64,000 nt of DNA, from contig VZRG01001061.1 in NCBI GenBank assembly GCA_013397435.1, positions 175,913 to 239,912 of the forward strand, given 5' to 3'. Of this stretch, positions 11,701 to 25,700 are shown one piece after another. The translations under genes were made by a program, and so were the position numbers. Position 1 is the stretch's first letter. Each line of letters begins with the position of its first letter. The notes under the pieces were generated by a model. It saw only the letters and a program-made list of their open reading frames with translations. It searched no databases and was not told the origin of the DNA. Source of the DNA: Erythrocercus mccallii (Eukaryota; Chordata; Aves; Passeriformes; Dicruridae).

Positions 11701-14700
11701 ATATGCATACACACAAAAAAAGTGCCCAGTGACACAAGAAGCTACATGTAAACATGAGCCTCCTACTCACACAACAGAGTTCCTCTGTTTTCTGTGGCAT
11801 GAGCAGTAGGAACATGCATTAAATGCAGCTGGAATCAGGATATTAAAAAAACACACTCAAAGTCCACCTTTTCTTTTACCCACTCTGCTGCTTTGATTAA
11901 AAGAAATTAAAATGCTAGTTTACAGCTCAATAAATAGGCTGCACCCACCATTTTCAAATACACAGTCTCTCTACTCTTTATGGGACAACAGTCTAACTTT
12001 GTTTCTACTTGAATGTCACATAGCTTCTTTTATCCCCAGGGAGAAGGGGATACTTCCTCGCTCAAGCCAAGGTCCAGCTGTAAAGCCCAGTCACAGAAAC
12101 CACTGCAGGTAACAGCCAAGCAGCCCCTGACACCCCCAGCATCTCGTCTCCCCTGACCCAGGGCAGGCACCACACAACTGATAGCCTGCTGCCAACCCTA
12201 CCTGCTCTTTATCAAGCAGAGAGATCTACACCTCAGACATCCTGCCAGATGGGTAACAACTATGACTTCTCACATAAAACTCTGATCAGCAGATGAAGGA
12301 TGAGTTATTAATGTTACCAAATTCCTGCCAAGCTTCCAATAGCTGAATCTCCAGTGGTTTGGTGCCAGGAAAAATGCCTGCAGCTGAAGCATTTATCCTC
12401 AAAGGGATTTATTTCAGTTTATTATAATTCTTTTTCCTCTTCTAAAATTAAGCTGCTTTCTGTAAGAGATAAGCTATTTGCTTAGCCCATCTAGTCCCAT
12501 AATTGTTTGGTTCAGGGTGTGTACTTCAGTACTTTAACATAAAAAGAAATTGTGCTGCAACACATTTTTGGGGGCTCTTTTGAAATTTTGCCGATGAGTT
12601 CAGACCACCTCCTTCCTTTTAATGCTTTATTTTCTCAAAACCCCATTCAAAACATTGACTTAAGAACAGAAAGAATGTTCCAAGACTTACTGTCCTCCCA
12701 GAGATTGCAGCATTCCTGCTCTAACAAGCAAGATTTCAGCTCTGAAAAAAGGTTCAATAAGGTTCCGTTGTATTGCTTGATGCCATTCACCAGCACTAAC
12801 AGATCCATACAACCTCAAATTTAAATATTTACAATTGCTAGATTTATGTTATGATTTGACTCAAATGCTCCAGCTGGAACTGTAACCCCTCCACTGAGGG
12901 CCCTCCAGCAGGGAGTGGGCAGACAACCCTTGCCCCTGAAGGCGCACAGTCTAAAAGTGATTATTTGTTAGGCAATGATAAGCATGTTTGTGGCTGTAAC
13001 ATTCAGAGCAAAAAACCAAACTCCCCCAGGCTTCCAGAAAAAGATGTGGGATAACAGCCTGATTAAACTATAATCAAATTTAACGTTTTAATGCACTGCA
13101 ATATTTGAGAAGGCTTAACATTATGTCCAGATAAATCCCTTTACAATTACAGCATTCCTATATACTTAGCCATACTCCTTCCCACTGGTTTAAGAATGAT
13201 GCTATCTCAAAAACAAGGCACTAAATCTAACAGCTCTTGAAATCTACCTTTCCAGTGAAATGGACAATGAAGCTTTCCTTTCCAGTCAAATTTGTTTTAG
13301 AATGGATAATGAAGCTGAGTGTATACTTCACTTCAAGGAAAATAAAAATACAGAAAGGGGACACTTTACTCAATCCCATTTACAGACAGATACCACTCCT
13401 GCTCCTGCACTTTGGACTTTTCCATGATTACTCCAGGCTTCCACACACACTTGCAATACAGTTTTTGGCAGCCACCTTCACAGACGCGCACCCATGTACA
13501 TGCCACTGTCTGTCTGACTTTTACAGCCAACATCTGCTTGGATGTCCACATCAGAAAATCAGTGCAGAGACAGCTTTTTTATTCTACAGGCAGCTTCCCC
13601 TTATCCCATGTGCTCTCCATTTGAACTCATTTTAGCAAATTTCACATCACTTAAGGGTAGCACAATAGCTGCTCCCCAGCTGCTACAGAAATAAAAGCAG
13701 AGTGCCTTCTAAGGAGGAAAACAACACAATCAGGTTTTGTTGTTGCCGCTGTAAGCAATTTTCATATCCTTCAGCAGGCCCCAGTCAGGTCTCCAGGAGA
13801 TTCTGTGCAAGCATGAATAACGAGCAAGGCAAGGTCAGGACACAGCGCTACATCATACTGACCTGGCAGAAGAAGGGACCTTACCTTCTAAATCATCTTC
13901 CAGCCCTTCCACCAACACGCCAATATTTAAAAAAAAAAACCAAAAAAAACTGAGCTGGTGCAAGTAGATCAGTGATTTCAGCATCCTGGCTTTCATTGAG
14001 AGTAACATCAAGCATAATGCAAAGCTTTCAGAAAGAGGTGCAATCCAGCCCCTGCTGGCTGCCCCGGTGTCCTGAGCAGAACAAGAACTTGTTCTAAGCA
14101 AATTCTTAACATCACATGCAGCAGTATTTCTATAGGCATGTGTGATGGACTAGGCATCACCTAAGCACAAAGCAGGAACAATGGAGCAAATGACATCTTT
14201 ACATTGTAACAACACCAGAAAACACCAGTTTTGGTGCACTGGTGCTGGTCAGAGAGTGAACAGCTACTGCGCTCTCCTCCCAGGCATGCAGAGACCTCCA
14301 GGCACCCACAGCGATCAGGTGGCATCAGCCTACAAACACCCCTGTCAGAACACAGTAGCCTGGAGACATCCTGCAACTACCAGGGACAGCAGGGATTATT
14401 TGAGCTCTTGGTTTGCATTTCAGGTTGTTGACTCAACACAGAATAAAACACAAAATGGCCACAATTTCCCACACAGTGACCTGTATCACGTCATAGCTGA
14501 ACGCAGGTCATCTTCCATACAGACCTATTTGTAAGTCAGACTGGCATTATTTTCACAAGGATCTACTCAAGAACATTAGGACAACTAGCCAGCTGCTTTA
14601 TTTACATTTTCCTGTTATCTCATCGCACACTTGGACAAGTGCCTGTGTGTGTGGGTGTACAGCAATAATATACATATGACTACATACCCATCAGTCAAGA

Positions 14701-16540
14701 GTTTGGGATTTATCATGGCCAGACTGAAACCATCCCTTTAAGATAAAGTTTTGTAACAGCCTGTCTTTGACCAAGAATTCTGCCTGCCAAATCATGCCTG
14801 AAGTACATTCTTTTTAAAATAGGAATTTTATCAAGGCCCAGAACTCTGATAGTTTTTGTTCCCTTTTAGACTAAACAGCAATTCTAATCTCAGTTTCAAG
14901 TTCCTCTAAGGCTAAAAGAAAATCCCTTTCTTTTAGACATAAAACCACCAAGCAACTTTGGATTAATGAAAATCTAAGTAAATTATTCCTTTAAGCCTTC
15001 ACTGGCTTCAATTTCCCAAGAACAGATTTGCTTTAAGAAGCTAAATCAAGTACTGTCTCTACCCCATCACAAACCTTGGGACATCCGCACATAACACCAA
15101 GTGACCTAGCAAGTAAGACCCAAAATGCTGGCTTTAAAAAGGCAGGTGATGTGCTACTGCTGTGAGCTCAAAATTCCTGCATGTGGACATAGCCACGTTC
15201 ATGTTTGCTGTGAAGAACTGCTGTATTACAATACCAAAGTTGGATTCTTGCTCACCACACATAAGCTGGCACTGTTGTTGCAGCCTAGTCTTGAAACATG
15301 GCTAAGAGCTTAATTGTGCAGCTTGCTGTATTGCAAGTGGCAGAGCTCCTGTTGGATTAAAGCATTGTGTACCAGACAGAGTACTATGACAATCCTGCCC
15401 CTGACTCGGTGGGGGCACCCTGTCTGTCTCATCCTGCCGTGCCTCAGATGCCACTCACTGCCTTTCACAATACTTGAATTGTACCTTCCACGGCCTCGCA
15501 CTTCCAGCTCCTGCATCTTGGTCAGTTTCTTCAAATTGACACAAACAAACAAAAAAGGTGATTTTTGGACAAGACATACTCTGCTAGCACTTGATATTTA
15601 TAGTGCATAAAAGGTTCAATTCTCTAATGTATATCAAAGCCTTACTGCATTATACAGTGTGTCATCCTGTTTCAAAAGGATTATGGCCCAAAAATTCAGT
15701 TGACCTGCATCAGATTTCATACTGCATAACACAGAAGAGTGTTTGCGGAAGGCAGAGTTTCCAGACTGACCAGTTATGGAAAGGAAGAACCTTTAAGTTT
15801 CTGCCACGGGCTAGAAATTGGAATAAATTTTATTCTCTACATTAGCAACACTTTGACCTCAGGAGTAATCACAAAATAAAGTCATCCTAAAAAAAGTTTT
15901 CAAGTATTGGCAGTGTGTTGGAATTTTTCCTTACTATGCAATTCTACTATGAAAAGTGATTGAACAAATGTATCATTGAAAGATACAAAGTAGCAGGAAA
16001 TTTTGGTATTACCATGCAGGTGTACAATTCGCAAATAAAACCATTTCTTTCTGTTTACTGAAACTCTTCCTTTGGGAGTGTAGCCAAGTTTTCCACATAT
16101 AGTTGATCTGGGTATAGTGCTTCTTAGTGCTCTGCATAGACTTACTTGCTGAAGCTGGCCATATTCACTGATACTTGCTTTGTTAAATTACAAGAAGCAA
16201 GTTGTAAATGAAGTTTTACTTCTACCCCTAAAGGGGGGAGAAACAACTGACTAGATGAAATGAGTAATCATGGAGTGGTTTAAAACAGAAACAAAATCCC
16301 CATCAAAAATTAAAATAGTCATGGAAGTAAAAGCCAACAGGATTAGACTACAAGATCTCAATTTATATAAATAAGAGCAATAATGCTATTATGACTCATT
16401 TGTTAGAGAATCTTTATTGCCTTCAGTTAACAAAAAAAATAACGTGACTGTGGCACTGCTCGAAATTAAGTTAGATAAAATGATTTCTTGCCTCTGAGTT
16501 GCTGTTTATGAATAGCTGCAATTTGAACAGAGATCTCAAT

Positions 16541-16560
16541 AAATCACTATAAATCACTAT
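16541..16560. repeat. Two perfect copies of a 10-bp unit
   Basis: The decamer aaatcactat occurs twice head to tail and is followed by a third partial similarity (aacacag). Too short for a family assignment; probably replication slippage. Confidence 0.7.
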
Positions 16561-19500
16561 AACACAGACTCAAAATTGGAAGTTTTTTAGCAGTGAGTAG
16601 AAGCATAATCATATTAACATAAAATATTCAACTTTTCCCCATGAGACTTGCACTTGAGCTTTTTATTACAAGGTCTACACCTCTATCATCCAAGGCAAGG
16701 ATCAGCAAGGAACAATCAACCACGACCCAACACCAGTGCCAGCTACTATACTTTTCTCCAGTCCTCCTCTGTGACATCTGTCACTGTCAAAGCCACAACA
16801 CACTACAGGGTCTGATCTTCCAACTCCTAAGGAAGGTCTCCCTGCCAACTGTAACACCATCTCACCAACCACTTCAGGGCAAACTACTTCTTAGTAATTT
16901 TAAGTCACTGAAAACCCACAGGACACAAAATTATAAATTACCATAACCATGCCAAAACCCAACACGGCCAAAACACAGCAGCAAAGTGTAGCTATTTCTC
17001 TGCAGATGAAAGCAAGGGATTTCTAGTGTTTTATTTCCTCTAATGCACAAAACCTAAATGCCAGCAGCATGCTCCTTGGTAAAAGCTCAAAGACCACTTA
17101 AAAGTCTTCATTTCCAAGATGTCTTAGACTACATAACTTATTTCATTACTTTCCCCCCCTTAAAGTACAAAAGCAGCTTCAGTTTCCTCTATGATCCCTG
17201 CTGACTCTTGGAACTCCTGTGGGTAGACAAGAACAGCAAGAGTAATGAATACAGCTCGTATTTGGCATTAACAGAACATCTTTAATTTATGATTACAATT
17301 ACATTACAAAATGTACATATACACAAATGTGTCTTACAGATCAAGCCATCTTTCCACAGTCAGCAAATGATGCAATTTGTTCAGTCACCACAGTCCAGAT
17401 CAGACCAGTGACACTGTAAGACATCACACAAACAATACAATGGCATGTACTGAAGAACTACTGAAAACTCATTTAACAAATAAAAGCCATCTCGTAAAAA
17501 CATCCCATGAGAGTCTTCTGCTGCAGTATATCATCTGTGTTTTAGACTCAGCATTCAAAAACATTTAGCTTTTCTACAACCAAGAATTTAACTTGTGTTG
17601 GAATGACTGCATGCAGGGAAAAATATGGCAGTCATACAAAAGCCACAAAATATCACAATTCACTGTGTTTCTTGATGCAGCTTTTAAGAGCCAATTCACA
17701 GCATCTATCACTTCAATGTCGTGTTTTCCTCTGTTCACAGTCCAGTCTCCTTACTTGATTCTTTGCCAGATTAGCACTGCATTAAGCTAGAAAGGCAGCC
17801 CTTTCTTCCCCCTAGAGGTAGGAGTGATGTGTTCTTTTTATCCTTGCAAAGAACTTCAAAATAAGTCTGCTCACTGGTCATCTTTGGGCCACAAATGGCG
17901 TGACAACAAGATAACCATTCCCATCTAGAAGGACGGCAATGCTAAAATGCTTCATCTTTTGAACCTGCTTAAGTTTTAAAACTTTAACTACATCACCATT
18001 TTTCTCATGTTCTTGTTCTAAGACTTCCTTCTCTTTATAATCCTGCAGATTGCTTTCTGTTGGGGCTCACACTTTCCACCAAGACTTGGGTGGTGAACAG
18101 ACATGGGCTGCAAGATCCATGCAGAGCTGACTGGTTTTCTTTGATCACGTACATGTGTTTCTGTGTGGACACACTGACTAACACAAAGGAGCTCTCTGCT
18201 CTTCAGTGACAGCCCAAGAGCACACTGAGGTATACACTGCTCACAGTGCTGAACAGCTATCCCAGCACTTGGAAACCATGAAAGGGAAGCAGCAGTGAAA
18301 CAACCCTCACAGTCATTATGCGTGTATCTGCACCTCCCCATCAATACTTTCTGTCCACTTATATTTACCAGATGCAACTGTCCCACCAAATAGAGTTGTG
18401 GGTGTGCCTGTCTCACCTACATGTAATCTTGGTAAGGAAAAGGGAAAAGAAAAAAGTAATGAAAATTACAGCATTTGTAACTCTCCATTTAAGAGCAGAG
18501 AGAAGCTTTCTTGTGTCAAGAGGTAATTAGAAAGGAAATTGAAGACTTGCCTGACAAAAACACAGCTAAACCTTCTTCTTTCCATAACTTAAATCTCCTT
18601 GCTCTATGTCTCTCTCCACTTCTGATGCTATCAATCCTTGAAGATGCTTCATTTTCCCTGCAGATCAATTACTCTAATACAATAGAGAAATACTTTATAA
18701 GTATCATCACTGAAAAGCTGAGTGTTCAAAAAGCAGTTTGCTACTCTGATCCATGCATATTCTGTTTGTAGATCAGCATGTATGCCCTGCAATTAGAGGC
18801 ACAATGACACATTTCAGCACACAGGGTGTGTTCTCCCTTTATCACCACCTCCCCTACATACACACACCCTCAGTGCTCCTTCAGCCCAAATTACACTCCT
18901 TCTTATATTAAATTTAGAAACAGAATCTGAATCACCAGTTCCTGTTGTGAAAGTAGCTAGAAACAGACACAGGAAAAGAAGTTTCCTAGTAAACAGCTAT
19001 AGAATAATCAGTCCACCACATTAGATCCCACTGTTACCAACTCTTTTATAAGCCGAGAACAGAATCATATAGATTTATAGGAAACTAAATAATTTCTGGT
19101 TGTCAAATCCTTCCTAGAATCCCATCAATTCTTACCTGTAATGGTATCGAGCAGCAGTGAGTTTCAGAAATTAACTGTCCACTATAAAAGAGAAAAAGAA
19201 AAAAGCACCACACCCAACCTCCCCATCCCCCCAAAATATTACTCATAATCTCATTGCTTGTGAGCCTGCTGCTGCACTTACTCCATTCTGTTCTACTTTT
19301 CCTCAACTCTCTTTTAGATGCACCTTCAAGAAGAGGAACAGAAAGATCTAAGCTGCTGCTTTGCAAGAGAAGAGTAACATAAAGATGCCAAAACTGGTTA
19401 TATGCAAAAAAGGTCAGTTCAGGAGGAGTTCAGACAGCATTACACACAAGTTAGTCTGCCCTGCAGAGAGCAATTACTTCCTAGCATAAGCAGAGTGGAA

Positions 19501-19672
19501 ATGCACTCATGTTTCCCAGTTTGAGTTCATGAAGAACCATATGCAGAGCTGGGAAACTCTTGGTCACAACCAAGATTCCAGTTTCTTCAGTTGCTCTTGA
19601 AATATTTAACAGAGGAATTACATATCTCAATCCAAGAGGCACCAACCACAAGCCTCTCCTGTAGTAGACACA

Positions 19673-19701
19673 CTATATATATACATATATATATATACAT
19701 T
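19673..19701. repeat. TA microsatellite
   Basis: About 29 bases of alternating TA interrupted by two CA steps (ctatatatatacatatata and onward). An ordinary short dinucleotide repeat in the presumed intron. Confidence 0.88.
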
Positions 19702-22700
19702 TTCTAGCAGAGAGGCCAGATGATGCTCAACTATGCAGCACACATGAAGAACATTTTGGTTTGCAGGTTTGTATAGTCCCATCTATGACTGACTGACTGA
19801 AGTCAGTTTGACATCACATACTACTTCTCTCAATAATTCCTGTATTTAGCACAGAGGACACTTGCAGAAAATCTTTCAGCCCTGGGAACATTTTGGGTGG
19901 AATCCACCACTTTCCCCTATTTATTATTGGTTCTAGCACTTACACTCTCTCATCATTACAAATGCACTTATTTCCAATTGCCTGACTGCAGTTCCCAGCC
20001 ATCAGTTCTGTGCCATGCCTGTTTCTGTTTGCGTTTTAGCCTTCAGCGTGTTCTTCCTCTGAAGGTGCTTCCCACCAATTATCAAGTTTCTCCACTTATC
20101 TATCAAGAACCCAGCAGCAACATGAACCTTTCAAGCTCTCCCTGTGGAACACCAGTCAGCTTTCAAATATCTCCTCTGATTTATGTGAACTCACTCCCAT
20201 TTTCAACAGGCTGCTTGTGATCTCAGAATTGTACACAATTCCTCTTCCTTCGCCCATTGCTCCTCCTACACAAAAAGTTGTACCTCTTTGTTGCCCTGCA
20301 AGACAGCAGTCATGTCCAGTTGTTGACTCACTGTACCCCCAAGCAATCTTCTCCCCAAGCTCCTATTCTGTCACTGCACTGAAGTACAACACCTGCAGGT
20401 CCCATGATTATATTAAATTGCACCTTTGACTGATACAGTTCACCAGGCTGTGTGAATCTCGGTGTACAGGCTGCCTTGTCCTTGTTTACCACACTGCCTG
20501 GTGTGACATGGCCTGTCAATTCTATCAGTACAGATCCTATCCTTGTCTCTACCTACTCGATGAAAAGGTTCAATGGAATCTGGCCTCACCTCAATCCTTA
20601 AAACAAGATTTCTTGAAGCATTCCCATTTGACAATGATTCACCACAAGTGACTAACTTTTAAACATCAGTTAGTCAGTTCTTAATTTGCTTACTTTTGCA
20701 ATATCACAGAGCAGTAACGTGTCAGGACAGGAGTCCCCAAGGGGCACAGCAGTCCTTACTGACTACCTCTGCTGCTGCTGAGAAAGGGAATGAGAAACAG
20801 GACTTGGAAGGAGCTAGGGAGTAGCAGAGGAGCACAAAGAACTGTCTCCATCCCCCTTGCATCAGATGCCTTTGAAGACATAGCTTTACTACACCTCAGA
20901 GTCCTGGTTGCTTTACTTTTTCCAATATTTTGGTGATTGTTAATGTCAAGCTAGCTGGAATACGATCAAGTCAGTCTCCCACTCTTTCCTTGTCTATTGC
21001 GGCACAGCTGGTTTTAAGATCCTCAATGCCAACAGTTATGAAAAACTGTCTGCATGGCTGCAGATTCTTCATCAAGGTCTTTAGAACAATCATGTCACAA
21101 CGCTGCTGATTTACATATGGGCGTCCCTAGAAGAAATGTTAATTTATTAAATCAGACTTAATTCTCTGTTGGAATTGCACTGATGGTATCACATTCTACA
21201 CTTTCCCAAATACGAAAGAGTATTAACAAATATTTCTACGTTTTTGCATGAGCTACTTTATTATCTCTGTCTAGCAATTGGAATTATTTCTAACATAGTT
21301 GAGCTGTAGAAAATATTCAGTTAATTCTCTAACTTGCTTCCTTAACTTCTAATTTGCATTCTCATATATCCATTTTACCCTTAATTACTGTTTTTTCTTT
21401 GAAATTTCCTGATGTGTCCCAAAACCAGAGGGCTGTTAGCATATATGTCTTCTTTCTTTAAACCAGAATTTCAGCTTTTGGACTATTTAGTATCCTCTTA
21501 CAGGGATCTGTTTTCCATTCACTTTTTTTTTCCCCTACAATGGCATCAAGTTCTCTGTGATGACAAATATACACTTTTGAAGCATTAAGTATAATTTCTT
21601 TGGAGCTGTTCTCTGTTTGTCTATCCTTTACATAAACGGATCACACTCGATGGTCCCATGGCAACCACCAGCTGTGTGATACCAAAGTCCACAGTAGCTT
21701 TTCAGCTGGAGACCTGAAACAAGAATTGACCTGCAGTGGGCTGCATTTCCATGGCACTGAACATCTTTCCATGATGCCAACAGGATGTTCAGTACTCTGA
21801 AGGCAACCAAAACAAAACAAAGGGAAACAAACCTGTAAATTTGCTGATCAGCCATTTCAGACATCTCTAAAAAGCACCTCAAAATTTAGCCCTTGACTGT
21901 AAAGATGAGTAACCAACAAGTTTAGCAAGTAACCTACTTGGGAAGTCAACTAGACTGGGCAACATACAAACTCAGACTCCTGCCATCAGCCTGACCCTCA
22001 CTCTGGTTAAGAGCTTCTGCAAAGCCCAGCCATCTGCTGCTGTCTGATGAACAAGGCAAAATGGACTGACCTCAGTCAGATGCCACAGAAACTGCACTGC
22101 TCCTCAGCCAAGAAAGGCAGTGCAAAGCACATACACTCGGAGTGTGGACACAATATCCCTCATCTGCCCAAGGTGAAGGCCTCTGTGCTCCACCTGGATT
22201 TGCCCATCCTGTCAATTAAACCTTAGTACAGTATCAGTCCTTAGTCTCCAGGAGCAAGTCTTTTATAGGGCAATAAAACAAAGTATTAGCAAGAAAAGTA
22301 CAACATTTGACTTTATACTTGCCTCAACAGTAAGAAAAACATTCAGAACCTCACATTTTCACAACCTTATTTAAATAATATGCTAGCTATCCACACACAA
22401 TGATTGTTATGTGCTCTAGAAGCATGGCAGTAGCAGTCTACAGATGGAATTCTGCAGTTCAGTATACATGATGGACCTTTCCACCTGATCTCACATGGCT
22501 GCTGAAACACATACTTGCATAAATTTAGTTAAATTAGAAATTCCCTCCTATGTTTCACAAGTCTAAATTCAATAACTCAAAAGGCAATAATCTGTGCTCT
22601 TGCTGTACATCAGCCACTGCAACTTATTTTGCACAACTGAAAATGACTGAGGAAAAATACCTACAGTAGTTCAGACATTCCTATTTTTACTGAAATAGGA

Positions 22701-25700
22701 AGAAAAGTAAAGAAGGAAGAAAAACCCCAAACTGTCGCAATACATTAAAGTGCAAAACTGGGAGCTCTGCTCAAAGCTTCTCCAACAAATTCTCCCTGAA
22801 TGAGGCAGTAAATATTCAAAACTGCCAGTCTGCACAGACAGTTCAGTCTGAAGTGCACAATCTCTGTGCCAGATTTCTCTGTCCCTTCCTCTGAGGTTTG
22901 AGGTAAACATAACTATGCAGGTTGCCAAAAGCCTCAGATAACAGAACATTCAGCCTTTTTCTACTACCCAAATTTTGCTAAAGGTCCCTGCTTCATACGC
23001 GTATCTGAAAAAAAAAACTTTGTACGGGACAGGAAGAATTTCAGTTTGGGGTGGAAGTCCAAGATTTGCTCAGAGAGCTTGTACTCCTCTAGCTTCCTTC
23101 ACCCTCCTTCCATCAGCTTAGAAAATCTCAGAAGAAATCAGCAGCTTTACCCACTCAAGTGCATTCCATTCACTATAAAAGATTAAATATGTGAACTATA
23201 AGTTTCTACTGAAATTTTCAGTCATTACACAGTTAGTGACAGCTTTAAGGATGCCATCAGCAGCATTTCAAAGGTCTATTGCAAAGACTAAAGTCAGTTC
23301 ACATTCTAATTTCTGCTTAAGGTTAGCAGAGTCAGAAGGTTGAAAAATTAATTCAGATGAAAGTACAAGGTGACTTTAAAATACAAGTGCTATTCCTGAC
23401 TAGTAATACATCTGCATCCACATAAACCCTCTCAAATCCTTAAGAACAGCCTTCCTATATGATATAATCCACTTTGAGGCTTTGTGTGCATAAGGCACTT
23501 TGGATTAATTTTTAAGACAAAAACCATGCAAATTAAAAAACTGATTTGATTAAACTGCTTGAGACCTTCTTCAGATGCTTTTCTTCAGAATCAGTGACTC
23601 AATTATTCTCCCTCAAAGATGTAGAACAGTTGAAGCAATTCACTTTAAATTCACACCTTCAGCTGACTTAAATAATTTCTTAATGGCATGTGAAGACAAG
23701 CACTTAACTCCAGAATGACACACAGAATTTACTTGGGAGTAACTGTCCAAAATATCTCCCTTGGAAGACAGGCCCACACAACACAACACATGAGGACACC
23801 AAACCATTCTAAGAATGCAAGAAGCCACACAATCAGAAAAGCTCGAATTCTGGTAAATGGAATTCCTGACGGTGCATTTGCTAGGTTTTAGAGAAGCATT
23901 TCTAGCAGGCACCTAGCCTTGGCTTGAAAAGCCTTTTATTCTGACACAATTATCCATGATTGCTCTCCAGCCATGCCCTCCCCATCTCTACCCTTTCTCC
24001 ACAAGCTGCATTCCCCAGCTGCTCTTCCAAACCCCAGCCTGTTGCCCTAGCAGCTGATACATGAGGCATAATCTAAGACAAAATGTGACAGCCCCTTCTT
24101 GACAAATTTTAAGCATCACCTGCCTACAATGCAAAACAACTTGGAACAGAAACTGCAGGTGCAGAACCAGTAGAGAAGTGTTTTGACTTCAGATGCTCCC
24201 TCCCCCACAGCTAGGCTCTCAATGTTTTTTCCTGGGGATACATGTTCAGATCAGAGCCACAGCCTGCTGCAGATATAGATCAGCTTTGCTCATCCCACCG
24301 TTCTCTGTCACTGGCAAAAAATAGCTCTGGAGGGAGAGGAGGAGGTTTTCAGCTGTTTTCTTCTCCACTTCTTTATCTCCTCCCTTGCAGTGAAGGAGAA
24401 GCCATTTTCTCATATTCATGGCTTGATGTCAGAGTAACTGTTTTCTTACTCTATAGAGCAATAAATCCCCACATGTGCCTGTAGAAGAAATTTAATAGTA
24501 GCCACAATGTTCCAGCAGCATCCTCAGCAACACGATCACCAGGATTCTTGAGGAAGAGCTGAAAGAAGCTGGCTGGCATATTACCTGTTTCCCTACCAAA
24601 GGCAGCCCAGAGAAGTGGCTGGAGCCAAAAGGAGAGGTCTGCATAGATGCTTCTCTCCTAGGCACCCCTGATACTCTTAGAGGGTTCAAAAGAACCACAA
24701 GAGGGTTCATTTTCCTAGACAGAGTCAAAAATAGATAGAGGAAAAGCATGTAATATACTACTCTTTCATTTTCTCATCAACAGTAACTTTATTCTTCTCG
24801 AAACATTGATTGACATTTGATCCTGTTATGCAAAATTCTGAGGCCTCCCCCACAGAGCATCTAAGCTGCATCACATTAAAGCTGTTCCTTTCTCCTTGCC
24901 TCTAGCATATTCCTAACGTGTAAACAACTCTGCTGTGCACACAAGCAAAGGCACAGCTAGCTAGTGAAAGCTGCAGTACTAAGGGCACCATAGGAACCCA
25001 TCCAACCCTAATAACCCATTAATTTCACAGGGCACTGTATTTATTAACTAGAAGCCAACTGCTATTAATGCAAATGCACATGTGAAAAATTATCCCAGTG
25101 GAAAAGCTGAAGGAACATTACAGACTTATTTTTCACAGACTGTCATGTTTCACAAGCTTTGTTACCCTCATAACCCAAACATACAAGAAACACCAGTCTG
25201 AATGGTGGAAGAGTTGTGACAGACTAGGAGAAAGGCAGACCAGGAGAAGTGTCAGGATATCCAGCAGCCTTACTGTCTGAGGATTTCAGCTGATGTGACA
25301 CCACATGATAAGTAATGTTCTTGTGGCCAAGCCTCAAAACCCATAGGGACTATTTCTAGTTCAGCTTAATAAAAAGAAAAAAAACCCCCATCTTACTTTT
25401 CACCTTTTCAACAGTGAGGTAATTAACAGGAGATACCTTACAAAAGATACCAAATTTAATGCACCAGGATTGCTCAGCCACATACTCTGTGTGTTAACTC
25501 CCACTTAACGGGCTCTGGCCCAAGACACTCAGGCCAGCCAGCAGCCCTGGTGAGTGTGGCTCCTCAGGGCAAGTTCCAGTAGCCAGATTCCCCCGCGCTG
25601 CCATGCAATCCTCTTACAGCACCATTGCTCAGCTCACAAATCTCTTCCGCAGGCAAATCTGATAAGATCTGGAGGAAACACTGATCCATCTCTGAGCCCT

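Noticed and set aside
19056..19085. agaatcatatagatttatag, resembling the reversed CR1 end
   Set aside because: The rest of the CR1 tail (ggtttgggttggaa and onward) does not follow, so the likeness is chance.
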